Source of the DNA: Microvirga brassicacearum
Lineage (GTDB): Bacteria > Pseudomonadota > Alphaproteobacteria > Rhizobiales > Beijerinckiaceae
Assembly (NCBI RefSeq): GCF_008757455.1
Contig: NZ_VCMV01000032.1
Span: 1-42,864, forward strand
Direction: 5' to 3'
DNA: 42,864 nt
Below the pieces are notes generated by a model, which was not told where the DNA came from, did not search any database, and worked only from the letters and a program-made list of their open reading frames with translations. A program made the translations under genes and the position numbers. This document shows, in pieces, positions 23,372 to 31,397 of the stretch. Position 1 is the stretch's first letter, and each line of letters starts with the position of its first letter.

Positions 23372-25282
23372 ATGGCCGTCTACGAGATTGACAGCACCAA
23401 CGATGTTTCCACCATTGCCACCGACGTTCCGGCTTTCGAGCTGCAAGCGAGCGATACCCTGACGCTCAAGCCCAGCGGATTATTGGAGGCGAAAGGCACC
23501 GATGCCGACGGAATTCGCTCCAAGGCGGCCGGAACGACCATCGTCATCGAAGGAAATGTCTCCGCCACCGGAACCAACGGCAACGGGATCGTGCTGCTCG
23601 GCACCAGCGCGCTCACCGTCCGCAGCACCGGGCACGTGACGGGGACGTGGGGAGTCGAGCTCAGCGGTAGCAATAGCATCACCAATGAGGGCGAGATCAG
23701 GGGCTCCGCCAAGGCCCTGCTCTCCACGGGCACCTCGGCTGCCGATGTTCTGACTCTGGTGAATTCCGGCAAGATCATCGGCGCGATCGAGGCTTCCGGC
23801 GCGAGCAACATTACCAATACGGGCACGATTTCAAGCTATCTGTCCCTCGGCAATTTCGACGACATTTATCGCGGCGAAACCGGGGTTATCAGCGGAACCA
23901 TCACGCTTAATGGGGGGAACGACAAGGCCTATGGCGGCGCGAATGCCGAAACGATGTTCGGTGGGCTGGGCGACGACACCCTCAACGGCGGCGGCGGCGG
24001 CGATCGGCTCTATGCCGGAGCCGGGACCAATCTGATCGATGGCGGCAGCGGCAGCGACACGATCACCAAAGATGCAATCTCCGCCGACACGATCATCGGC
24101 GGCGCCGACAGTGATACGCTCATCTATTCGACCATCGCCGGCATTACGGTTGGCCTCACGCTCGATCTTTCTGTCACGACCGCCCAGAACACGGGATACG
24201 GCATCGACACGATCAGCGAGATCGAGCACGTGACCGCGACCGCCTATGCGGACGTCCTGACAGGCAACGCGGCGGCAAACTCCCTCACCGGCAATGGCGG
24301 TGCCGATGTGCTGCGCGGCGAGGACGGCAACGATACGCTGAACGGCGGCGCCGACGTCGACGCTCTGTGGGGCGGTCTCGGCAATGATCGCCTGCTCGGC
24401 GGCATCGGCGCCGATGTCATGCGTGGCGACGACGGCAACGACACGCTTTATGGCGAAGCGGATGCCGACAGTCTCTGGGGTGGCACCGGGAACGACGGCA
24501 TCGATGCCGGCTCGGGCGCCGACACGCTCTATGGGGAAGGCGGCGACGATACGCTGGTTGGCGGCGCCGATTCCGATCAGATCTGGGCGGGCGAGGGCAA
24601 TGACGGGCTGAATGGCGGCACCGGCAACGACCTGATATTTGGCGAAACGGGCAACGACACCCTCATTGGCGGCAGCGATATCGACGCGCTCTGGGGAGGC
24701 GTCGGAGACGATTATCTCGGCGGCGACGCGGGCAACGACACCCTCAACGGCGAAATCGGCAAGGACACGCTGTCAGGAGGAGCCGACGCCGATGTGCTGC
24801 GCGCCGGGTCTTCGAACGACAGTCTGGACGGGGGCACCGGAAACGACACCCTGTATGGCGACACGGGCAACGACACGCTCTTCGGCGGAGCCGAGAACGA
24901 CTTTCTGAACGGCGGAACCGGCAGGGATTATCTCAGCGGCGGTATTGGCAGGGATCTGTTCGGATTCACGCACAAGCCGAGCAGCCGCACCAACGTCGAT
25001 ACGATTGCGGATTTCAACGTCCGGGACGACTCGATGTATTTGGACAACTCCGTCTTCAAGGCCTTGGGCCGGAAAGGCACCGCCACCAACCCCATCAAGC
25101 TCAACAAGAAGATGTTTTCAGTGGGGCTGGCGATCGACAGCAAGGACGATCACATCATCTACGACAAGAAAAGCGGCGTCCTGTACTTCGACGACGATGG
25201 CACCGGCATTCACAAGGCCGTGCCGATCGCCGTGTTGAGCAAGTACCTGAAACTCACCTATCACGATTTCTTTGTGATCTAG
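23372..25282 (+). CDS. RTX-type calcium-binding secreted protein
   Basis: The 636-residue protein has three parts. The first (about 1-190) carries short beta-helix-like repeats rich in Thr, Ser, Gly and Asn (NITNTGTIS, SITNEGEIRG), like the passenger stalk of adhesins. The second (about 190-540) is a long run of RTX nonapeptides of the GGxGxD type (GGLGDDTLNGGGGGDRLYAG and many more) forming calcium-bound beta-rolls, interrupted near 240-290 by a non-repeat segment. The third (about 540-636; DLFGFTHKP..., ending DFFVI) resembles the serralysin-like C-terminal secretion domain. There is no N-terminal signal peptide, consistent with type I secretion; no transporter genes are in the window. No protease or lipase motif seen, so an adhesin, S-layer or matrix role is possible. 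Confidence 0.85.
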   Translation: MAVYEIDSTNDVSTIATDVPAFELQASDTLTLKPSGLLEAKGTDADGIRSKAAGTTIVIEGNVSATGTNGNGIVLLGTSALTVRSTGHVTGTWGVELSGSNSITNEGEIRGSAKALLSTGTSAADVLTLVNSGKIIGAIEASGASNITNTGTISSYLSLGNFDDIYRGETGVISGTITLNGGNDKAYGGANAETMFGGLGDDTLNGGGGGDRLYAGAGTNLIDGGSGSDTITKDAISADTIIGGADSDTLIYSTIAGITVGLTLDLSVTTAQNTGYGIDTISEIEHVTATAYADVLTGNAAANSLTGNGGADVLRGEDGNDTLNGGADVDALWGGLGNDRLLGGIGADVMRGDDGNDTLYGEADADSLWGGTGNDGIDAGSGADTLYGEGGDDTLVGGADSDQIWAGEGNDGLNGGTGNDLIFGETGNDTLIGGSDIDALWGGVGDDYLGGDAGNDTLNGEIGKDTLSGGADADVLRAGSSNDSLDGGTGNDTLYGDTGNDTLFGGAENDFLNGGTGRDYLSGGIGRDLFGFTHKPSSRTNVDTIADFNVRDDSMYLDNSVFKALGRKGTATNPIKLNKKMFSVGLAIDSKDDHIIYDKKSGVLYFDDDGTGIHKAVPIAVLSKYLKLTYHDFFVI

Positions 25283-25329
25283 CGCCTGATCCGGCGAAGT
25301 GGATACCGGTTCGCCGGAAGATCATGCGC
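25282..25329. repeat. Palindromic intergenic repeat (same family as 4459-4571)
   Basis: The sequence begins gcgcctgatccggcgaagtg and ends ttcgccggaagatcatgcgc. The arms pair through gatc-cggcgaa and ttcgccg-gatc around a GTGGATACCGG centre. It starts on the last base of the RTX stop codon. Seven A residues follow it on the plus strand, so it could act as an intrinsic terminator only for minus-strand transcripts. Confidence 0.7.
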
Positions 25330-25419
25330 CCAAAAAAAGAGATAGAGCCGGATCAGATTCGAAGAAACTGAATCCGACTCTCGATCGGGTTTGCGCCCAG
25401 GCGCGAGACATTCTAATCC

Positions 25420-25439
25420 CTCCTGCGAACGAGCAGGGG
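25420..25439 (+). promoter_or_regulatory. Hairpin enclosing the purD ribosome binding site
   Basis: CTCCTGC (25420-25426) pairs with GCAGGGG (25433-25439), seven pairs with one G-U, around a six-base loop GAACGA. The right arm is the purD Shine-Dalgarno (AGGGG, seven bases before the ATG at 25447). A translational control role is possible but unproven. Confidence 0.4.
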
Positions 25440-25446
25440 ATCGCGC

Positions 25447-26724
25447 ATGAACATTCTTCTCATTGGGTCCGGGGGTCGCGAGCACGCGCTGGCCTGGAGC
25501 CTGTCCGCCAGCCCCCTCTGCGACCGGCTGTTCATCGCCCCCGGCAATCCCGGCACGGCACAGCATGGCACCAATGTAGTCCTGGACGTGACCGACCATG
25601 AGGCGGTGATCGGGTTCTGCCGCACCACCGGAATCGAGTTTGTGGTCGTGGGGCCGGAGGGCCCGCTCGTTACGGGCCTGGTGGATGATCTGAAGGGTGC
25701 AGGCATCAAGGCGTTCGGCCCGGATAAGGCCGCGGCGCAGCTCGAGGGCTCGAAGGCCTTCACCAAGGACCTGTGCGCCGAATTTGCGATCCCGACCGCC
25801 GCCTATCGCCGGTTCACCGATGCGGAAACCGCCAAGACCTATATCCGCCACTACGGCGTGCCGATCGTGGTGAAGGCCGACGGGCTTGCGGCCGGCAAGG
25901 GTGTCGTCGTGGCGAGTTCCTTCGAGGAGGCCGAGGAAGCCGTCGACATGATGCTCGGCGGCGGCTTCGGTACGGCTGGCGCCGAGGTCGTCATCGAGGC
26001 GTTTCTCGAGGGCGAAGAAGCGAGCTTTTTCGCCCTGTGCGATGGCACGACCGCGCTCCCGTTCGGCACCGCGCAGGACCACAAACGGGTCGGCGATGGC
26101 GACGAGGGACCCAATACCGGCGGCATGGGCGCGTATTCTCCCGCGGCTGTCCTGACACCCGAGTTGCAGGCCCGCGTCATGCGCGAGATCATCGAGCCGA
26201 CGCTCGCCGGCATGCGGGCGCGCGGCACGCCCTATGCGGGCATTCTCTACGCGGGATTGATGCTGACCGACAAAGGCCCGCAGCTCATCGAATACAATGC
26301 GCGGTTCGGCGATCCTGAAACGCAGGTGCTCCTGCCCCGCCTCAAATCCGATCTCGTGACCGCGCTCCTCGCGGCAAGCGACGGCGTCCTCGGCACGATT
26401 TCGCTGCAATGGTCGGATGAGGCCGCGCTCACCGTCGTGATGGCGGCGAAGGGCTATCCCGGCCCGTTCGAGAAGGGCTCCGAAATTCGCGGCATCGCGG
26501 AGGCGGAAGCGATGAGCGACGTGCTCGTCTTCCATGCGGGCACAAGACAGGACGGGGCTCGTATTCTCGCCAATGGGGGCCGCGTTCTCAACGTCACGGC
26601 GATGGGCCGCACCATCACCGAGGCGCAGCAGCGCGCGTATGACGCAGTGGCAAAGATCGACTGGGCCGAAGGGTTCTGTCGCGGCGATATCGGCTGGCGC
26701 GCCGTGGAGCGCGAACGGTCGTGA
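25447..26724 (+). CDS. purD: Phosphoribosylamine-glycine ligase (GAR synthetase)
   Basis: An ATP-grasp enzyme that joins glycine to phosphoribosylamine in the second step of purine synthesis. It has [17 protein letters not shown] at the N terminus, [17 protein letters not shown] in the ATP-grasp fold, [13 protein letters not shown], and [18 protein letters not shown] binding metal and phosphate. Length 425 is normal. The ATG at 25447 has AGGGG seven bases upstream. The nearest gene downstream starts 60 nt later on the same strand. Confidence 0.95.
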   Translation: MNILLIGSGGREHALAWSLSASPLCDRLFIAPGNPGTAQHGTNVVLDVTDHEAVIGFCRTTGIEFVVVGPEGPLVTGLVDDLKGAGIKAFGPDKAAAQLEGSKAFTKDLCAEFAIPTAAYRRFTDAETAKTYIRHYGVPIVVKADGLAAGKGVVVASSFEEAEEAVDMMLGGGFGTAGAEVVIEAFLEGEEASFFALCDGTTALPFGTAQDHKRVGDGDEGPNTGGMGAYSPAAVLTPELQARVMREIIEPTLAGMRARGTPYAGILYAGLMLTDKGPQLIEYNARFGDPETQVLLPRLKSDLVTALLAASDGVLGTISLQWSDEAALTVVMAAKGYPGPFEKGSEIRGIAEAEAMSDVLVFHAGTRQDGARILANGGRVLNVTAMGRTITEAQQRAYDAVAKIDWAEGFCRGDIGWRAVERERS

Positions 26725-26784
26725 CGAAACACTTTGCTCTTCTGGGTGTTTGAGGATCATCACTTCTCCAGCGCGGGCGCCCTC

Positions 26785-27690
26785 ATGAGCGACGACCTCT
26801 TCGCCGGCTTCGAATCCCACTGGGTCGACACGGAGGTCGGGCGGATCTTTGCGCGGTCCCGCGGCGACGGCCCGCCCCTCGTGCTGCTCCACGGCTTCCC
26901 GCAGACACACGTGATGTGGCATCGCCTGGCGCCGACGCTCGCCGAGACGTACCGGGTCGTGTGCATGGATCTGCGCGGCTATGGCTGGTCCAGTGCCCCG
27001 AAGGGGGACGCCGCACACGAGACCTATTCCAAGCGCGCCATGGCCCGCGACGTGGTGACCGTCATGGAGGAACTGGGGGCGGTCCATTTCGCGGTGGCAG
27101 GGCATGATCGCGGCGCGCGGGTCGGCTATCGCCTGGCGCTCGACCATCCCGGCCGTGTCGAACGGCTGGCGCTGCTCGACATCCTGCCGACCTCCTACGT
27201 CTGGGCGCAGATGAAGGCCGGCAAGGTTCCGGCGGCACATTGGGCTTACCTGTCAGAGCCGTTTCCGAAGCCCGAGGAGGAAATCGGCCGCAACCCGATC
27301 CCCTATTTCGAGGGGCTCATGAAGACGTGGTCCGCCCCCGGCGATCTCAGCGCGTTCGATCCCCGCGCCATGGCGGCCTATCGGGACGGCTTCAACGAGC
27401 CATCGCGCATCCATGCCTTCTGCGAGGATTATCGCGCCGGCGCCACCCGCGACATCGAGGCCGACGAGGCCGATCTCGCGGCCGGTAAGACGATCCGCTG
27501 CCCGACGCAGCTGATCTGGAGCGATTTCTACCTGGTGAGCGGAACCAGCGGCGACTCCATCCCGCCCCTCGAGATCTGGCGGACATTCGCACCCGGCATC
27601 ACCGGCATCGGGGTGTCATCCGGGCATTTCGTGGCGGAGGAAAACCCCGGCGCGACACTGGAGGCGTTGCAGACTTTCCTGAGAGCCTGA
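26785..27690 (+). CDS. Alpha/beta hydrolase, probable haloacetate (fluoroacetate-type) dehalogenase
   Basis: From the ATG at 26785 the protein has 301 residues with an alpha/beta-hydrolase fold. HDRGAR at 107-112 supplies the nucleophile Asp108 and the two arginines (109, 112) that hold the substrate carboxylate. HW at 152-153 and Tyr216 match the halide pocket of fluoroacetate dehalogenase, Asp132 is the likely acid, and His281 (SGHF) the base. These match the positions I recall for the Rhodopseudomonas enzyme within a few residues, so cleavage of a C-halogen bond in haloacetates is a reasonable prediction; simple esterase activity is the alternative. A longer frame reaches back to 26734 but has no support. 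It follows purD by 60 nt. Confidence 0.82.
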   Translation: MSDDLFAGFESHWVDTEVGRIFARSRGDGPPLVLLHGFPQTHVMWHRLAPTLAETYRVVCMDLRGYGWSSAPKGDAAHETYSKRAMARDVVTVMEELGAVHFAVAGHDRGARVGYRLALDHPGRVERLALLDILPTSYVWAQMKAGKVPAAHWAYLSEPFPKPEEEIGRNPIPYFEGLMKTWSAPGDLSAFDPRAMAAYRDGFNEPSRIHAFCEDYRAGATRDIEADEADLAAGKTIRCPTQLIWSDFYLVSGTSGDSIPPLEIWRTFAPGITGIGVSSGHFVAEENPGATLEALQTFLRA

Positions 27691-27707
27691 GTGCTTCATC
27701 TCGTCAC

Positions 27708-27807
27708 GTCATTCTGAGGAGCCGCAAAAGCAGCGTCTCGAAGGATGTTCAGTGCGCTCTGGAGATGCCCCGTCCTTCGAGACAGCCTTCGGCTTCCTCA
27801 GGAAGAG
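27708..27807. repeat. 100-nt interspersed palindromic element, copy 2
   Basis: This copy is inverted relative to the one at 5823-5922, with about 85% identity by eye over its full length. Shared blocks are ctgaggagccgcaaa, gcgtctcgaaggatgttc, ccttcgagac and cttcggc-tcctcagg. It lies between the converging hydrolase and tadA genes. No open frame is evident. Confidence 0.8.
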
Positions 27808-27852
27808 GCTTCGGGTTTCACGCCCCGGCAGCACGAGGCTGTGATTGCCGCC

Positions 27853-28314
27853 TCACCGCCGCCCCTCGAAGAATGCCCGCAACAGGGTCGCCGCCTCGCC
27901 TTCGCGAATACCGCCGTAAACCTCGGGTGCGTGATGGCAGGTTGGCTGCTGGAAAAAGCGCACGCCGTTCTCAACGGCGCCGCCCTTGGGGTCGGCGGCG
28001 GCGAAATAGACGCGGCGAATGCGCGCGAACGAGATCGCGGCGGCGCACATGGTGCAGGGCTCGAGCGTCACGTAGAGATCGCATCCGGTCAGGCGCTCAT
28101 CGTGAAGCGTCGCGCAGGCGCTGCGGATGGCGAGCAGTTCGGCATGAGCCGAAGGATCTCGCAACTCGCGCGGCCGGTTGCCCGCGGAGGCGACGACACG
28201 GCCCTCGCGCACGATCACCGCGCCGACCGGCACCTCGCCGCGTTCGGCGGCCGCACGGGCCTCGTTGAAAGCCGCGCTCATCGGATCCATTTGGGCGCTC
28301 CGGGCCTTATCCAT
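27853..28314 (-). CDS. tadA: tRNA-specific adenosine deaminase
   Basis: Deaminates A34 to inosine in tRNA-Arg(ACG). Zinc ligands are His57 in HAE (57-59, with Glu59 as proton shuttle) and Cys87/Cys90 in LEPCTMC. A basic, aromatic C-terminal helix completes the 153-residue protein. The start at 28314 has GGAG about ten to fourteen bases upstream; ATGs at 28290 and 28281 are alternatives that leave the domain intact. It is divergent from the pseudouridine synthase gene, with only 40 nt between starts. Confidence 0.92.
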   Translation of the reverse strand: MDKARSAQMDPMSAAFNEARAAAERGEVPVGAVIVREGRVVASAGNRPRELRDPSAHAELLAIRSACATLHDERLTGCDLYVTLEPCTMCAAAISFARIRRVYFAAADPKGGAVENGVRFFQQPTCHHAPEVYGGIREGEAATLLRAFFEGRR

Positions 28315-28354
28315 CGTGCTCGCTTCTCCCTCTCTCCTCTGCTATCAGGCTCCC

Positions 28355-30820
28355 ATGACCGACAGCAATGACGATGGCAAGAAAGGCCGTCCGCGAGGAC
28401 GCCCTGGCCACAGCCGAACACCCGGCGACAAACCCTTCCGCAAACCCCAAGGCGACGCCGCGCGCCCCTTCCGCGCCAAGGCCGATGACGGCGAGCGCCC
28501 CCGCCGCGAAGCCGGCGACCGCCCGTTCCGCGCCCGCTCTTCCGACGACCGGCCGCGCGCGCCGCGCGAGGGTGGCGAGAGAACTTTCGACAGCCCGGAA
28601 GCCGCCGCCAAGCCATGGGCGCCCCGCGAAGGCGGCGACCGGTTTGCCCGCCCCCGCGGCGATCGTCCGGACAAGCCTTTCGGCGCCAAGCGCCCGGAGG
28701 GCGATCGCCCCTTCAAGCCACGCGGCGAATTCAAGCCTCGCACGGAAGGCGGCGAACGCCCCTTCCGCTCGCGCGGGGCCGAGGGCGACAAGCCCTTCCG
28801 CCCGCGCCGCGAGGATACTGACCGCCCGGCGCGCGGCCGCAGCAGCGAGACGCGTCCGCCGCGAGTCGAGACCAAGGCTGTCGAGCGTGCGCCGTCCGGC
28901 CGTGAGGCTCAGCTTGCGGCTCAAGCGCTGGAGCCCATCGAGGATCGGATCGCCAAGGTCATCGCCCGCGCCGGGATTGCCTCTCGCCGGGACGTCGAGG
29001 CGATGATCGCCGAGGGCCGCGTTACCCTCAACGGCAAGGTTCTCGAATCCCCCGCCATCAACGTGACGCCGTCCGACCAGATCACGGTCGATGGCGAGCC
29101 GCTGCCCATGAAGGAACGCACGCGCCTGTGGCTCTACCACAAGCCGCGCGGCCTCGTGACGACGGCCCGCGACCCTGAGGGACGCCCGACCGTGTTCGAC
29201 AACCTGCCGGAGGATCTGCCGCGCGTGGTGGCGATCGGCCGGCTCGACATCAACACCGAGGGTCTTCTGCTTCTCACCAACGATGGCGGCCTTGCCCGCG
29301 TGATCGCCCATCCGAATACCGGTTGGCTGCGTCGCTACAAGGTGCGTGCGCATGGCGAAGTGAACCAGGCCGATCTCGACAACCTGCGCCACGGCGTCAC
29401 CGTCGACGGCATGGAATACGGCCCCATCGAGGCGCGGCTGGACCGCGTGCAGGGCGACAACGCGTGGATCTCGCTCGGACTGCGCGAGGGCAAGAACCGC
29501 GAGGTCAAGCGCATCCTCGAACATCTCGGCCTGCAGGTGAACCGCCTGATCCGGCTTTCCTTCGGCCCGTTCCAGCTGGGCGAGCTCGAAGAGGGCATGG
29601 TCGAAGAGGTCAAGACCAAGATCCTGCGCGATCAACTGGGCGACGCACTATCGAAAGAGGCCGGCGTCGATTTCGAGAGCCCGGTGCGTGAGCCCATCGC
29701 ACCCTTCGGAACCCCCGCGAAGGATGATCGCCCGGACCGTGGCGACGCGCGTCCCGACCGCGCCGCTCGCCCCTCGCGTGACCGCAACGAGGACCGCCCC
29801 CATCGCCCACGCGAGGGCGACCGCGGCGAGGAGCGCCCACGCTATTCGCGCTCGGAAGGCGATCGCCCCACCCGGGGCCGTGGCGACGACCGCCGCGGCG
29901 CGGAGGAGGAAGCGCCGCGCAAGCGACCCTCGCGCCTCGAGCCCAAGACCAGCATCTGGCGGGCCTCAGACAGCGACGAAGCGATGAGCAAGAAAAGTCC
30001 ACGCCGAGGCGCCGATCCCCGCGCGGCCCGTGCAGTGGCGGCCGAGCGGCCGCGCCAGCGGGCCGGCGCCATCGAATCCGCCGAAGGCCGCAAAGTGAAG
30101 GTCGAACGGCTGGTGAGCGCGCCGAGGGATGAGGAGGCCCCGCGCAAGCCGCGCCGGGATCCGTTCCGCGCGGCTCCCGCAGGCGACGACCGTCCGCGCC
30201 GTCGTCCCGAGCGCGACGACAGCCCGCCACGGCGTGAGCGCGAAAGCAGCCTCGGTCGTCCGCCGCGCCGGGATGACGACCGCCCGGCGCGTCCAAGTGG
30301 CGACCGGCCTTTCCGCGCGCGTCCCGAGGGCAGCGAGCGTCCCCGCCCGCCACAAGGCGAGCGCCCGTTCCGCGCTCGCAGCGACGAGGGCGAGCGTCCG
30401 CGCGCCCCGCGCGGTGATCGTCCGAGCGGTGATAGGCCCTTCCGCGCCCGCCCCGAGGGCGATGCGCGTCCCCGCAAGCCGCAAGGCGAGCGCCCGTTCA
30501 GGGCCCGCAGCGAAGCCGGCGATCGTCCGACCGGCGACCGGCCGTTCCGTGCCCGTCCCGAGGGCGGTGAGCGTCCCCGCGCGCCGCAAGGTGAGCGTCC
30601 GTTCGGCGAGCGTCCGCGCAGTCCTCGGCCCCAGGGCGACCGCCCGTTCCGGGCCGGCGGCGATGACCGTCCGCGCCGTGGTCCGCCACGGGGCGATGGC
30701 GCTCAGCGCAGCGGACCGAGAGGCGGCGCGAAGGGCGGCCCCGGCGGCGGCTTCAAGAGCGGCCCTCGTGGCGGCTTCAAGGGCGGTCCGAAAGGCGGCC
30801 CCAAGGGGCGTCGTCCGTGA
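28355..30820 (+). CDS. RsuA/RluB-family rRNA pseudouridine synthase with long disordered tails
   Basis: The 821-residue protein starts at the ATG at 28355; a longer frame back to 28178 runs antisense to tadA. Residues about 1-190 are a low-complexity extension rich in Arg, Asp, Pro, Gly and PFR. The enzyme core spans about 195-430: an S4 RNA-binding domain (IAKVIARAGIASRRDVEAMI), LYHKPRGLVTT, the catalytic Asp near 298 in GRLDINTEGLLLLTNDGG, and GKNREVKRILEHLGL. Residues about 430-821 are again low complexity, with many copies of units like DRPFRARPEG and ERPRAPQGERPF, ending in Gly/Lys repeats. The core matches RluB-type synthases acting on 23S rRNA near the peptidyl transferase centre. Three-quarters of the protein is tail, far beyond the roughly 250-300 residues of common members. 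Confidence 0.9.
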   Translation: MTDSNDDGKKGRPRGRPGHSRTPGDKPFRKPQGDAARPFRAKADDGERPRREAGDRPFRARSSDDRPRAPREGGERTFDSPEAAAKPWAPREGGDRFARPRGDRPDKPFGAKRPEGDRPFKPRGEFKPRTEGGERPFRSRGAEGDKPFRPRREDTDRPARGRSSETRPPRVETKAVERAPSGREAQLAAQALEPIEDRIAKVIARAGIASRRDVEAMIAEGRVTLNGKVLESPAINVTPSDQITVDGEPLPMKERTRLWLYHKPRGLVTTARDPEGRPTVFDNLPEDLPRVVAIGRLDINTEGLLLLTNDGGLARVIAHPNTGWLRRYKVRAHGEVNQADLDNLRHGVTVDGMEYGPIEARLDRVQGDNAWISLGLREGKNREVKRILEHLGLQVNRLIRLSFGPFQLGELEEGMVEEVKTKILRDQLGDALSKEAGVDFESPVREPIAPFGTPAKDDRPDRGDARPDRAARPSRDRNEDRPHRPREGDRGEERPRYSRSEGDRPTRGRGDDRRGAEEEAPRKRPSRLEPKTSIWRASDSDEAMSKKSPRRGADPRAARAVAAERPRQRAGAIESAEGRKVKVERLVSAPRDEEAPRKPRRDPFRAAPAGDDRPRRRPERDDSPPRRERESSLGRPPRRDDDRPARPSGDRPFRARPEGSERPRPPQGERPFRARSDEGERPRAPRGDRPSGDRPFRARPEGDARPRKPQGERPFRARSEAGDRPTGDRPFRARPEGGERPRAPQGERPFGERPRSPRPQGDRPFRAGGDDRPRRGPPRGDGAQRSGPRGGAKGGPGGGFKSGPRGGFKGGPKGGPKGRRP
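30292..30660 (+). repeat. In-frame degenerate tandem repeats coding RPFRARPEG-type units
   Basis: Within the pseudouridine synthase tail, units of about 45-80 nt recur. Typical pieces are ggcgaccggcctttccgcgc, cgtcccgagggc and gagcgcccgttc. They encode alternations of DRPFRAR, PEGxxRPR and QGERPF. The frame is kept throughout, so expansion and contraction by slippage or recombination would alter tail length without frameshift. Confidence 0.7.
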
Positions 30821-30830
30821 GGCATAGGCC

Positions 30831-31388
30831 GTGAGAATTGTGGGCGGGCGCTGGCGCGGCCGTTCGCTGGCGGGACCGAGAACGGACGCGATCCGTCCGA
30901 CTTCGGACCGCCTGCGCGAATCCCTCTTCAACGTGTTGCAGCACGGCTATGACGATGCGATCGAGGGCGCGCGCGTTCTCGATCTCTTTGCCGGCACCGG
31001 CGCGATGGGCCTGGAAGCGCTCTCGCGCGGCGCCGCCTTCGCGCTGTTCGTGGATGAGGGCTCGGAAGCCCGCAGCCTGATCCGCGAAAACGTGGAGGCG
31101 CTCGGCGCCGGCGGCGCGACGCGCCTCTTCCGCCGCGACGCCACCCGCATGGGCGCGGCGGCCCCGAATGCACCGTTCTCACTCGTGTTCTGCGATCCAC
31201 CTTACGGAAAAGATCTGGCCCCCAAAGCGCTCACGGCCTGCGCCGAAGGCGGCTGGCTGACGCGCGACGCGCTCGTGGTGGTGGAAGAGGCCCACGGCGC
31301 GGCGCTGACGCTGCCTGAGGGGTTTGGCGAGATCGAGCGGCGGGACTACGGGGAGACGCAAGTGGTGTTCGGACGGTTCGAACGATAA
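30831..31388 (+). CDS. rsmD: 16S rRNA (guanine-966-N2)-methyltransferase
   Basis: A 185-residue Rossmann-fold methyltransferase acting on the assembling 30S subunit. It opens with MRIVGGRWRGRSL and continues with RPTSDRLRESLFNVL, the SAM-binding VLDLFAGTGAMGLEAL, and the catalytic DPPYGKD. The start codon is GTG at 30831, with GAGG eight bases upstream. It follows the pseudouridine synthase by ten bases, so the two rRNA-modification genes form an operon. Its stop is nine bases from the convergent mutL stop. Confidence 0.94.
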   Translation: MRIVGGRWRGRSLAGPRTDAIRPTSDRLRESLFNVLQHGYDDAIEGARVLDLFAGTGAMGLEALSRGAAFALFVDEGSEARSLIRENVEALGAGGATRLFRRDATRMGAAAPNAPFSLVFCDPPYGKDLAPKALTACAEGGWLTRDALVVVEEAHGAALTLPEGFGEIERRDYGETQVVFGRFER

Positions 31389-31397
31389 GCCCTTCAA

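Noticed and set aside
25279..27240. 653-codon minus-strand frame opposite purD and the hydrolase
   Set aside because: Both plus-strand genes carry clear family motifs; the antisense translation is rich in His, Arg and Ala without pattern.
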